DNA of 64,000 bases from an uncultured Candidatus Poseidoniales archaeon. Its GTDB lineage: Archaea; Thermoplasmatota; Poseidoniia; Poseidoniales; Poseidoniaceae. This document shows, in pieces, positions 8,636 to 18,900 of this stretch. Under the pieces are notes generated by a model. It was not told where the DNA came from and ran no database searches. It worked only from the letters and a program-made list of their open reading frames with translations. Made by a program: the position numbers and the translations under genes. The DNA is taken from contig CAJJAP010000010.1 in NCBI GenBank assembly GCA_905182185.1, positions 62,001-126,000 of the forward strand, in the 5' to 3' direction. How positions within the stretch are numbered: the first letter of the stretch is position 1; each line of letters starts with the position of its first letter.

Positions 8636-10933
8636 TCAAGCATCCGCATACATCCTCAAGAAATTAGCCAGCAAAATGTTTCCATGTTCAGACCCAACTG
8701 ATTCTGGATGGAATTGAACAGAACAAATTGGTAGTGTAGTATGTTGAAGTGCCATGATGGTAGATTTGCTTTGATCAGTAGCAGAAATCACCCACGGCGA
8801 GTTAGATTCTTTACCCTCAACAACCAATGAATGGTAGCGAGTAAAACTAGTAGGTGACTCAATTCCAGAAAAGAGTCCACTTGAATTGTGGTGACATGGT
8901 CTCGGAGTGCCATGAACTGGGCCAAGTGGTGCGCGAATTACCTTCATCCCTCCAGCCTCAGCCAGTGCTTGATGGCCAAGACAAACCCCCAGCAGTGGCA
9001 CATTCAATTGACCAGCAAGAGCATGACTCGACAATGCCATCGTCAATCGCGAATCAGAAGGATTACCTGGGCCAGGGCCTAGTATCAAGTGAGTTGGATT
9101 TAACAATTCTAACAAATCGAATAATATAGTTGGCTCGGAAAATGCATCTGCGATTGCACCACGACCTCGAAGAACCGTCACATCATGTCCAAGAATTGCG
9201 ATATTGTGTGCAATATTGTAGGTAAATGAATCCAAATTATCAATCAATAATACCCCGCATGAGTTTGTTGAAGAAGAATCATCAAGCAGTAAATTACGCA
9301 TTTCTTCAAATTGGAAAACCTTGCCAAGTATTCCATCTCCATCACCACTGGTATCGCTATTTTCTGCAATTTGCGGATGAATACTCAATTTCTTAGAATG
9401 ACCTATCTGTTGACTTGTTGAAATCCACCCACACGCCTTCCTCAAAGCCTCAGCTTTCCATTTTGCTTCAGATACTTCTGCTGCGGGATTACTTGCTATG
9501 GTAATTCCACCACCTGCAACAATTGTACCACTCCAAAGTTTACCTGTTCTGTGGGCTTCTAAAGTGCGAATCAAAATATTCCAAGAACTTGAACCACTGA
9601 ACACGTCTATCCAGCCCATTGAGCCAGTCCAAAAGGAACGGGATTTCCCTTCCAGTTGATCGATTACTGCACAAACTACGGTTTTTGGACATCCGGTAAT
9701 ACTGCCACCTGGAAAGATACTTTGAATCGCATCAATACCACTCATATTGGGTAATATTGAACCTTTGATATGGCTTACTAAGTGCTGTACATTTGCATAT
9801 GTTTCAACATCAAAACGTTCAACCTTTACCGAGTCGACCGAACAAACTTTGGATAGGTCATTGCGCATCAAATCAACCAACATTCTATGTTCGCTTCTTT
9901 CTTTTACATCGGCTAACATCTCTATCCGTAACAATTCTTCTTCCTCGTTATTTTCTCCTCTTGGACATGTGCCCTTTATCGGTGCAGTATTAATTACTTC
10001 ATCATCACATCTCAGTAGAGTTTCAGGTGAACTAGAGGCTAAAGCAAATCCAAGGTCCTCCGCTTCAAGATATGCTGAAAATGGTGCAGGGTTTTCAATT
10101 GATAAACGGTCAAATACATCGCTTGGATGGCATTGTAAATTTCCATTCCATCTCCTTCCAAAATTAACTTGATACACTTGACCTGAACGAATCGAATCTT
10201 GAATCCGATTTACTACACTTTCATGCTCCTGATCACTATGGCTACTAGTTTCTTCAATCACTCCATTAGGCAATTGAGGTGCTAAGAAGGATTTGTTTTC
10301 AAATTTGGATAATAATTTATTGACCTTATTGGCCCAATCGTCACCTGCAAGAGAAAATACACCTATCTCCTGCGATTTCTTATCATGAATAACCACTTTG
10401 TCTACTAGCCAAAGAATTGCCAGTAGAGAATCTTCTTTAGGAGGGTTTTGTAGAGCGATTGGCTGTGTCCATTGCAATAAATCATATGCTAATCCACCGC
10501 TCCAAAATGGCCGCTGCGGTAGTTTGTGGTCAGAAATAATAGAATTTGAAACAAAACTTTCATTATTACTATGCAGTCTCAATTTTACGAATAGGTCATC
10601 TAATCCATCAGAAAATATTGAATCTGCATGATACCAGCAGCCATGGCGCCATTGCTCAATTTCAGCAATAAATTGTGGTTTTTTAAGTAAGAGATTAAAC
10701 TCACCATTCAATGCATCTGTGGCATCTTGTGGTGGTATTTTTTGCTTATTTGGCTGCCTGATAACAACTCTTGTAGTACTTGGACCGCAAAGGAATGAAT
10801 GCTGGGCTAGATGACTTTCGGGACCTCCTGAGAGGAGGATAAGCGAATCAGGAGACCCGTAATTAACCGCATTTCTGCCAAGTAATCCAGCCTCTTTTAG
10901 GCTATTTCTTAAATTGAGGATAGGGCAACTCAT
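8636..10933 (-). CDS. Aminodeoxychorismate synthase, PabB-PabA fusion
   Basis: A 765-residue fusion. The N-terminal two thirds is a chorismate-utilising domain with PIKGTCPRG, DLMRNDLSKV, GGSITGCPK and a glycine-rich GTIVAGGGI segment. The lysine in PIKGT is the residue that separates aminodeoxychorismate synthase from anthranilate synthase (PIAGT). The last 200 or so residues are a class I glutamine amidotransferase with LLIDNLDSFTYN, GPGPGNPSDS, the nucleophile in LGVCLGHQ and QFHPES. It should convert chorismate and glutamine to 4-amino-4-deoxychorismate, a pABA precursor for folate- or pterin-type cofactors. The start codon overlaps the stop of pabC by four bases (ATGA). No trp genes are nearby, which supports the pab assignment. 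Confidence 0.9.
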   Translation of the reverse strand: MSCPILNLRNSLKEAGLLGRNAVNYGSPDSLILLSGGPESHLAQHSFLCGPSTTRVVIRQPNKQKIPPQDATDALNGEFNLLLKKPQFIAEIEQWRHGCWYHADSIFSDGLDDLFVKLRLHSNNESFVSNSIISDHKLPQRPFWSGGLAYDLLQWTQPIALQNPPKEDSLLAILWLVDKVVIHDKKSQEIGVFSLAGDDWANKVNKLLSKFENKSFLAPQLPNGVIEETSSHSDQEHESVVNRIQDSIRSGQVYQVNFGRRWNGNLQCHPSDVFDRLSIENPAPFSAYLEAEDLGFALASSSPETLLRCDDEVINTAPIKGTCPRGENNEEEELLRIEMLADVKERSEHRMLVDLMRNDLSKVCSVDSVKVERFDVETYANVQHLVSHIKGSILPNMSGIDAIQSIFPGGSITGCPKTVVCAVIDQLEGKSRSFWTGSMGWIDVFSGSSSWNILIRTLEAHRTGKLWSGTIVAGGGITIASNPAAEVSEAKWKAEALRKACGWISTSQQIGHSKKLSIHPQIAENSDTSGDGDGILGKVFQFEEMRNLLLDDSSSTNSCGVLLIDNLDSFTYNIAHNIAILGHDVTVLRGRGAIADAFSEPTILFDLLELLNPTHLILGPGPGNPSDSRLTMALSSHALAGQLNVPLLGVCLGHQALAEAGGMKVIRAPLGPVHGTPRPCHHNSSGLFSGIESPTSFTRYHSLVVEGKESNSPWVISATDQSKSTIMALQHTTLPICSVQFHPESVGSEHGNILLANFLRMYADA

Positions 10934-11727
10934 TCAATCACCATCTTTGTCCAATTGCTAGAATTCGCATAATGTTGTGATAATATTTGGCGGCAGATTT
11001 GAGTCAATAAATCAGCAGGGCCGCCAATATCTTCGCCATCAATAGTAATAATTCTGCAAGCACCCATTCCGCTACCTAAAGCCACCATTTCGTGCGCTCT
11101 TGCAACGAGTCTTTCTGTTAAATTACCACTCTGAAATGGAAAGCCGTGTTCTCCAAGTTTGGATAATATAATACTTCGAGTGATACTTTCAACACCACCC
11201 AGTTCACCACTGGAATACCATACAAGGCCACCTTCATCAAGTAGTATTGGAGATGCTCTATCCCCATCAATAATTGAGAATTCATGTACTAGCAATGCAA
11301 GGTCAGACCCTTCGCTACCAGCCTTCAATCTCGCTTGATGATAAGGTGCCCAATCGCCGTGTTTCGTTCCAGTAACCTTTCTATTCCAACGTGGAGCAGG
11401 GACGGTAATTGCTTCAATTTCTTCATTGCGTAAAGTGATAGTTCTCTCAGATAACCTCACAGGTGATTGTTCGGTGCAGTCAATAACAATTTTAACAAGA
11501 CCAATCGGTTGTTTTAATTGTCCATTTTTTAGGGAAACGATATCGGTAAATGCTTTTTTTATTTCATTTTCGAGATTCTCAGGCAAGGTCATTCTCAATC
11601 GTATAGCATGGTTTGACAAGCGATTCAAATGAGCTTTAAGATCAGCGACATGATGCAAACCATCCCACGTAACTGTGGTGAATACCGAATCACGCGGGCG
11701 TGATTGCGCCGCCTCGTCCTGTCCCAT
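10930..11727 (-). CDS. pabC: Class IV aminotransferase, probable aminodeoxychorismate lyase
   Basis: About 265 residues from ATG 11727; a GTG at 11730 is also possible. Fold-type IV PLP features are visible: the likely Schiff-base lysine in TGTKHGDWAPYHQARLKA, and later the GAC-RIITIDGEDIG cofactor-binding end. The class covers branched-chain aminotransferase, D-amino-acid aminotransferase and PabC. Its four-base overlap with the pabB-pabA fusion makes aminodeoxychorismate lyase (to pABA plus pyruvate) the best call. The ATG shares a base with the stop codon of the giant secreted protein upstream (TGATG), so translation of all three is probably coupled. Confidence 0.8.
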   Translation of the reverse strand: MGQDEAAQSRPRDSVFTTVTWDGLHHVADLKAHLNRLSNHAIRLRMTLPENLENEIKKAFTDIVSLKNGQLKQPIGLVKIVIDCTEQSPVRLSERTITLRNEEIEAITVPAPRWNRKVTGTKHGDWAPYHQARLKAGSEGSDLALLVHEFSIIDGDRASPILLDEGGLVWYSSGELGGVESITRSIILSKLGEHGFPFQSGNLTERLVARAHEMVALGSGMGACRIITIDGEDIGGPADLLTQICRQILSQHYANSSNWTKMVIE

Positions 11728-14700
11728 CACAACAGGTCATCAAGGAATGATGTGTCAATGTTCTGTTGAGGTTGTTGAGCCGGTTTTTCGATTAAATCAT
11801 CAAGCAGCGTGTCGTTTCTAACAGGCTGTAACACAGGTTGTTGGCTTTGGTATGCAGGCCGGCCATAACTATCAGTTTGAACTCTATTTGCATTAGCATA
11901 TATGTCACTTGATTGTGTTTGAGAAACGGTGGCTGCAGGTGGTGGAGCCGGTGTTTCTTTCGGTGTATTGTCCCATCCAGCATCGCCTTGGTTTTGCAAC
12001 CCCCATGTAGCTTCTTGTAATTCCCAATCCTTACTACGGCGTTGGTTACTTCCACGACTCTTGAAAATTGCTAGCAATAGGAATAGGGCGACAATAGCCA
12101 ATCCAATGGCTAAAAGATTTGGAGTTGTTAAGTATGAACCCAATTGCTTACTTTCATCGTCAGGTTCAGTTTCGCTATTTCCATCACCAATATCGCCGCT
12201 ATCAAATGCCTCTAACTTAATCGGATTGACACTCTCTTTGTGATATTCTTCATCTATTGCGCTTACTGACACATACCATGCAGTATTATTCACAAGATCC
12301 TCGAATCCATTTTGAGTTATTAGGAACGTATTAGTTGCCTTTACTTCGCCGACTAATATGGCATCATCAGTATTTGAGTATTCTTCAGAGGAGATATAAA
12401 TTTGATATCCTCTAACTGAAGAAGATGAGGAATGTTGCCACTGAACTAGAATATTTACTTCTTCATTCCATGCTAAACTAATTCCAATAATCTCTGGTAG
12501 ATGAGAGCCCATATCAGTAACTCCATCATCAAAAGATGCAGCACTTACTACAACTAAATCATCTTCAAAGGAATTTCCTGATGAGTCTATTACTACTACT
12601 GCGACCCAAACCATCTGTCCAGGAACCACAGGTGTATCGCCAGCGGTCAATTTGATAGACAGAGGCAATTGTGGAGTTCTCGATAAAGTAGCGATTGGAG
12701 CGATTGGACCATCTCCTCCAGTGCTAACAGAAGTGAATTGCCAAGTCGCTGCATAGATTGCATATGATTTTACATCACCATCATCGGACAAATTAAAGTC
12801 TAGTAATAGTGCAGTTCCATCATCAGCAGGCCTGTCAAATAATCTCAAGTCTTGTAATCTATCTGGTGCAATATCGTCATTCAAATTATCAATCGGAGTA
12901 ACGGTTGCTTGAACCAAATCGGTAAGGAAAACATTTCCTTTGATATCATGAACAGTGACGGTGACATATAATTCAACATCAGGCATAATTGATTTTGGAA
13001 CAGTTTCTAGCAGAGAATCCCCGCCATATAGCGCAGTACTCATTGTGATTTCAATAGGGTTCTTATCTTCATCAATCCATTGCTTATTTACTTTCAAACA
13101 GGCACAGGTTGCAGAGTCATCACCTCTTGCAGCCCATAGTGTCGAGAGGTCTGTAACAGGTTTATCCGCTACCCATACAATGTAGTGGGAAAAATCATCA
13201 GCATCAGAAATTGACCAAACAACATCTATTGCAGTTCCATCATCTTCAGCATGGTCAAAGGCATTGATTATGCCAATACGACTCGGTGCTGAGCCTGAAC
13301 CAACCGTGTTTCTAAACGGTGTAACACCGACAACATCGACATCATCCAAGTTAGCATTTAGCCAATCATCGTAAGCAACAACGCCAACCCAATAAAGTTG
13401 GCCATCTTGTAGATCAACTCCATCCATACTGGATACTATTGTTGAGTTTTCAGCACAGTCATTTATGATAGCCGTTTGGGTGAAGGAATTAACATTGTTC
13501 GGCAACAGAACCTCTTCATCAATCTCATCATCTTCTACCATCATCATAAAGATGGCATAGAAAGTACAATCCTCATCAGCACTAATGTCCCATGAAATGG
13601 TAATTCTTCCTCCATCATCATCTGGAGTATCTACTGCAGAGACATTTTCTAATTTAGCAGGCGCTGTATTATCGTTTAATCCCCCAGTTGGTACAACTGG
13701 TCCAATAATCGTAGCATTTTGCCAATCTTCTTGACCGGCTTCGTCTACACAAGTTAGACCCAGCCAGTACGGTTTACCAGCATCAAGCGATAATACAGTA
13801 GTATTCCCTTCACTTGGTGGAAGGTCAGCAGTAACGCTAAGTCCCAAAATATCAGTCATCTCTGATGTTGTTGTGTAAATGCGAGTACTTGCTAAATCAA
13901 GTGCAGTACATCGGGCCCATTCTACTTCTAAATCACCATCTTGGCCACCATCATATGGGCCAGCATTGGCCCAAAGCGGTGATTTTGGGACTTCATCTGT
14001 AGGAGTTGCTGGTCCCATAGGCAATGAGATTAGGCCCCATCTACCGTCATTATATTCAACGACAATTACAGCATAATATTCAGTTCCGTCAACAAGTGGC
14101 ATTCCATTCGCAGTAGTAACTTCACTTGACAAGCGGCTATGTAATGAAATCGCTTTGTCAACAGTTCTTCCAGAAAGGTCTGCTTCGGTTAGTGCTGAGC
14201 CGCTAGTAGTCGCGAATGGACCTTCATTGACATAGATTAGGTAACGAGCAAAGTCTTCATCATGAACGAGTGTCCAATCAGCCATCAACGCTCCTCCACC
14301 ATCATCAGGTCTATCGATCAAATTAGTCATTTCAACCGGAGTTTCCAACTTGATATAGTCATAAACTAATCTTGCTTGCAAAGAACCATTGCTCGGTGAA
14401 CGTAGTGTTAGTGTAACATAACGAGTTCCATTTATCATCACGCCGTTATCAACAGCATTCTGTATTGTATTTTCAAGTCCAGGATCACTCGTTAAGTTAA
14501 CTGTAGCATTATACTTCAGTGACACGGAACGAGACCAAGTAGCAGCGCCATCAACAGTTGAGGTAAAGGTTAGAGGTACATTTTGGAATAGCAAACCATG
14601 AGCGCCAACAGCACCAGCAGTGGAATCTAATTTGACAGGGTTGTCAACATCAACCAATTGGATTTGAGTACCCGGATGTGTCCACTCACTGATGTTAGAA

Positions 14701-15935
14701 TTTTTCATATTAAATCCAGCATTCAGTGGCATAGCGCGACGCATTTCAAATCTGTCTAATTCAGTCCAAGATGCAGTTCTTTCATAGCCCCATAGACCAT
14801 CACTCTCAGTGGTAAGCCAAACATTGTTAGCAGTTAATATTCCATCTGAAGCATTGGCCTTAAACCAGGATTTTGTTATTGCGTGTGCAGCAGTCCGTGC
14901 TTTGATTATTGCCGCACCTTGTTCGGTAATAACCAAAACATCATCGCCATCACTTTGCATACTCGTAATAGGCCATCCGCTTATTTGCCAAGAGGCCATT
15001 CCATCTTCAAATTCATTGACTTGTCCGTTCCAATGCGTCATTGGACCGATGTCAGTGGCGATATGTAATCCCCACCAATCAGCAGCCAATGCGGAAACAG
15101 TATTGGAAGGGATTTGGTCGAAGCGATGAGTATCAATCGATGTAGGTGTACTAACTTCAAAACTGGAAATCCCAGGTCTTTCCGTACTTTTACCATCATG
15201 TGAAATGAATAGAGTAGAATTGGCACCACTGGTTTTCATTGTTAGGCCCCAAGTTGAGGTTCCAAATAATCCATTTTGTGATGTCATCGTTGTGATGGTT
15301 CCAGTCATCTCGTTGTACTTTACAAGACCACTCGGAGTTGTTAACCAAATATCATAAGAATTTCCTGTAGAGTCTAGTGTGACCAATATATCTTCAACAA
15401 TGTTTGATGGTAATCCTTCGAGTATGGTAATCGGGTTCATCCAATCACTTGCAGTATAATTCCATCTACCGATTCCACCATTTGTAGCGATGTACATGAC
15501 GTCACTAGTATGGCCAAATCCATTAATCACATTAGATGGAAGTCCGGCAATTAGTTTCCCTTGTGTAAAGGTTTGAGAATTAATATTGAAAACTTGCACA
15601 CCAGGTATTGAACTACCTTGTCCAGATAATCCGATAATCAAATCATTTCCACTTTTCACCATTCCATAGTGGTTATTGTGCAATGCCCCAGTATAGGTGG
15701 TAAGTTGTTGAGATTGAATATCTAGTTTGTACAATCCTGCAGGATATGTGGTGATATAGAGGTTATTTCCGATCAATTCAACATCATTGCCACGAGATTG
15801 TGCGGAAAGAGACCATCCATAATCCCATTCAATAGAGCCATCAGCATTACGATTTCCTTGAAGAATACCAGCGCCACCAGCAACGCCAAATCCTTGAGAC
15901 TGGCCATAAGGTTGTAACCCAAATAGTTGTTGCAC
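11727..15935 (-). CDS. Giant secreted protein, C-terminal part: propeller end, FN3-like domains, membrane anchor
   Basis: 1,402 residues, opening at a GTG that is not a true start: it is the frame-shifted continuation of the frame at 15847-20031. The first 400 or so residues continue the propeller repeats, with units such as GLPSNIVEDILV and IPSNTVSALAADWWGLHIAT that match the Reg_prop pattern. Several fibronectin-type-III-like modules follow, each with a DRPADDG-ALL or DTPDDDGGRI-type entry strand and a YWVGVVAYD-type core. Near the C-terminus there is one hydrophobic helix (NLLAIGLAIVALFLLLAIF), then a cytoplasmic Gln/Pro-rich tail ending in SFLDDLL. The product should be anchored with its bulk outside the cell. 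Its stop overlaps the pabC start. Confidence 0.75.
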   Translation of the reverse strand: MQQLFGLQPYGQSQGFGVAGGAGILQGNRNADGSIEWDYGWSLSAQSRGNDVELIGNNLYITTYPAGLYKLDIQSQQLTTYTGALHNNHYGMVKSGNDLIIGLSGQGSSIPGVQVFNINSQTFTQGKLIAGLPSNVINGFGHTSDVMYIATNGGIGRWNYTASDWMNPITILEGLPSNIVEDILVTLDSTGNSYDIWLTTPSGLVKYNEMTGTITTMTSQNGLFGTSTWGLTMKTSGANSTLFISHDGKSTERPGISSFEVSTPTSIDTHRFDQIPSNTVSALAADWWGLHIATDIGPMTHWNGQVNEFEDGMASWQISGWPITSMQSDGDDVLVITEQGAAIIKARTAAHAITKSWFKANASDGILTANNVWLTTESDGLWGYERTASWTELDRFEMRRAMPLNAGFNMKNSNISEWTHPGTQIQLVDVDNPVKLDSTAGAVGAHGLLFQNVPLTFTSTVDGAATWSRSVSLKYNATVNLTSDPGLENTIQNAVDNGVMINGTRYVTLTLRSPSNGSLQARLVYDYIKLETPVEMTNLIDRPDDGGGALMADWTLVHDEDFARYLIYVNEGPFATTSGSALTEADLSGRTVDKAISLHSRLSSEVTTANGMPLVDGTEYYAVIVVEYNDGRWGLISLPMGPATPTDEVPKSPLWANAGPYDGGQDGDLEVEWARCTALDLASTRIYTTTSEMTDILGLSVTADLPPSEGNTTVLSLDAGKPYWLGLTCVDEAGQEDWQNATIIGPVVPTGGLNDNTAPAKLENVSAVDTPDDDGGRITISWDISADEDCTFYAIFMMMVEDDEIDEEVLLPNNVNSFTQTAIINDCAENSTIVSSMDGVDLQDGQLYWVGVVAYDDWLNANLDDVDVVGVTPFRNTVGSGSAPSRIGIINAFDHAEDDGTAIDVVWSISDADDFSHYIVWVADKPVTDLSTLWAARGDDSATCACLKVNKQWIDEDKNPIEITMSTALYGGDSLLETVPKSIMPDVELYVTVTVHDIKGNVFLTDLVQATVTPIDNLNDDIAPDRLQDLRLFDRPADDGTALLLDFNLSDDGDVKSYAIYAATWQFTSVSTGGDGPIAPIATLSRTPQLPLSIKLTAGDTPVVPGQMVWVAVVVIDSSGNSFEDDLVVVSAASFDDGVTDMGSHLPEIIGISLAWNEEVNILVQWQHSSSSSVRGYQIYISSEEYSNTDDAILVGEVKATNTFLITQNGFEDLVNNTAWYVSVSAIDEEYHKESVNPIKLEAFDSGDIGDGNSETEPDDESKQLGSYLTTPNLLAIGLAIVALFLLLAIFKSRGSNQRRSKDWELQEATWGLQNQGDAGWDNTPKETPAPPPAATVSQTQSSDIYANANRVQTDSYGRPAYQSQQPVLQPVRNDTLLDDLIEKPAQQPQQNIDTSFLDDLL

Positions 15936-18900
15936 TACCTGCGATACTGGTTATTTGTCCACTGACAAGACCAGGCAGTTTAATCAAAGGAGTTTGCCCT
16001 TGTGAAGATACTATGTCTACGTGACTATATCCTGAAGTACCACCAGCTTGCCCAATAATCCAACCTTGCCCATATGGTTGGAAAGATGTAACAGATGAGC
16101 CTTGAGAGATTACTGTTGCAGAAGCAGCAGTAGTTCCGGAAGTAGTGATAACTGAATATCCACCTCCAATGATATTATTGCCAGAAGTACCCAATCCATG
16201 TCCTAGAATTAGTTTACCAGCGTGATAATTTATTGCATCCCACCACACTCTGTCTGAAGGAATATTGTGATTTTGAGAAGTTATGTCATTCAACCAAGTG
16301 CCGGTTTGATAACTATACTTTGAAACAGGCATATCGTCAGCATAATATCCAATGTAAAGAGTGTCAACTCCATCACAAGCCACTGCTGAAGGAGAATCAT
16401 CATCCAAAGAAGTTCCAGAAATATGAGTGCCAGCAGTAGCATTTTGTAAATCGATTACTGCAATTCCACCATTGAAACCATTGTACATGGCGACATTGAG
16501 AACTCCACCACACATTGTCATAGAAATTGGATATCCATTTGGCATTCCACTTTGTCCACCAGTAAACGTAGACCAAGAGCCAGAACTATCTAAGTGAGAA
16601 ATTGTACCAGTTCTAAATCCACCCCAATTAGTGAATTCAGCGCCACCGACTACCAACTCAGTACCATCTGTCCAGATGTCATAGAATCTCTCTCCTGCAT
16701 TATTTGGTAATCCACTACCCTCAGTCCAAGTTGTTAGCCAAGAATTAGAAGATTCGTTATATCTTGCTACGCCATCTTCAGTCGCGAACAATGTCGCACC
16801 ATCAAATTCAACAATTCCTCTTATCGGGAAGTCAAATACAGAATCATCCCAAGAATTAACTAAAGAGCCATTATTGTAAAGATCCAATTTAGTTTCGCCC
16901 CAGGCAACCCAATGATTACCAGCAGATGAAAGGTAAGATGTCACTCGGTTAATTTCTCCAATAGGTTCAACATTTGGCCCCCATGAATTATTGCTGGCAT
17001 TCCATTGAGCAATACCACCAGACCCATCTGCATTCCACCATTGCCCAGAAGCCAATCCAACCATTAAGGTGTCACCAATGAAATTCATTCCGTAAACATC
17101 ACCATTATTTTCCGATAATTGACTTCCAATATCGAGTGAGGTCAGCGAAGTGAAGTTTGCGATGTTTATTCTTCCAATACTATCGCTTTGAGTAGATTGG
17201 TGAAAATACATCACATCTCCATGAATCATTAATTGATAAGGGTCACCATTTCCAGAATACAAAGCATTGGTTTTTTCAATATCATATTCTTCGGTTTCAT
17301 TGACAATGTCAATCAATTGGAAACCGTCATCGCCTCCAATCCAGATTTGATTAGGTCTAATGTCGGCCACCAAACTAGTAATTCCGTTTGTGTCCAATAC
17401 GTTGTTAACAGTCCAAGTAGGGAGCCATGTATTGTTGGTGATGTCGTATCTTAGCACGCCAATTCCATCAAGGCCGATATATGCAGTAGTGTTGATAACT
17501 TCAACCGGGGCAGTAGCACTTTGACTCCCTTCGCCCCAATTTGAATCGTGTTCAAAATTTGTAATATCAACTAACCCAACACCGGAAAGAGTTCCACCAT
17601 ATACGAAATCAGAATCGGAGTGGACAGCATATACAGCCCAATTAGGCATTCCATCTTGGACATTTTGACAATCATCAATAGTTATAGTTGACAAAACATA
17701 TTTACAAAGCCCAAGGTTTGTTCCAGCATACAAATCTCCTCCATCAATAACGAAATCAAAGAATTGAGTTGGCCGTGTTGACCATTGACCACCATTAATA
17801 AAATTGGTCGAAGAACTACCATCCCATCGAACTGCACCACCCTGAGTTCCGATGTAGAGGTTAGAACCATCGCTTTCCAAAGCATAGATGCTAGAACTTG
17901 GCAAGATGCTTCCACGTGTGGTTAAAGGAGTTAATATTTCTCCAGTAGCTAGGTCTTTGCGAGCAACACCATAGCCTGAAAGTCCGAAATGTAGTATATC
18001 TCCAACAACTGCGATAGGAGCGTAATCTACTCCATTAACGCCAGTTGAGACCCAAGATGAAAGAAAAGTATCATTGCTAATATCGTATCGAATAATCCCT
18101 GAATCTTCGCTTCCAATAAATGCTATATCTTGATGAATAGCAACATCATTTAAGAAATCAGAATCCATGCCATCAGATGAATCATAACTCAAAATCGAAG
18201 CAGATGAAATATTGATAATACTTATCCCACCACTTTGGTGAGTAGAGACCATAATTCCATTATTGATTGCAAAGTTTGCGATTGAATTACTATACATTCC
18301 ATTTGCATTGGAATATGAATTAATCACGCTACCATTTTTAGCATAATTAATGATTCCATGGGCTTCAGTTCCCATGTATATGCTATTTCCATCAGTGTGT
18401 ATTGAGGTCGCAGTCATGCCATGAATTACTGGGCTTAGCCATTTTGATTGCCCGATATCATATCTGTCCAAAACATAAGGATTGGTGATGAATAGGACAT
18501 TATCCAACTCAACAATATTTGTCATATCCCCTGAACTTGGTGAGCTTGAGATAGGGATTTGGCCATCGTAACGAGTAGATTTAGTAGGTGTTAATTTGAC
18601 AATTTTACCAGTATAATCGGTTAATAAAATTGTATCACTCATCGGTGCGCGAGAGCCACCTGAAGGCCAAGTAAACATCGATCTGCCCGCATAGATGCCG
18701 TAATTTGACAATGTGTCAGTGGTTCCGAAAACTCCACTTGTAGTATTGTAATAATGGACATTTGCCCCGTTCAAGATTAGCAATTGGTCGCCAATTGATT
18801 CAACGCCCCAAATATCATCAGCACCGAGCCAATTTGCAGAATTCCAAGTGCTCAACCAGAAATTAGAATTCCAATCAAAGCGTGCTACTCCGTTATCATA

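Noticed and set aside
8636-10933. Anthranilate synthase (TrpE-TrpG fusion)
   Set aside because: The motif is PIKGT rather than PIAGT, a pabC-type gene overlaps it, and no other trp genes are present.
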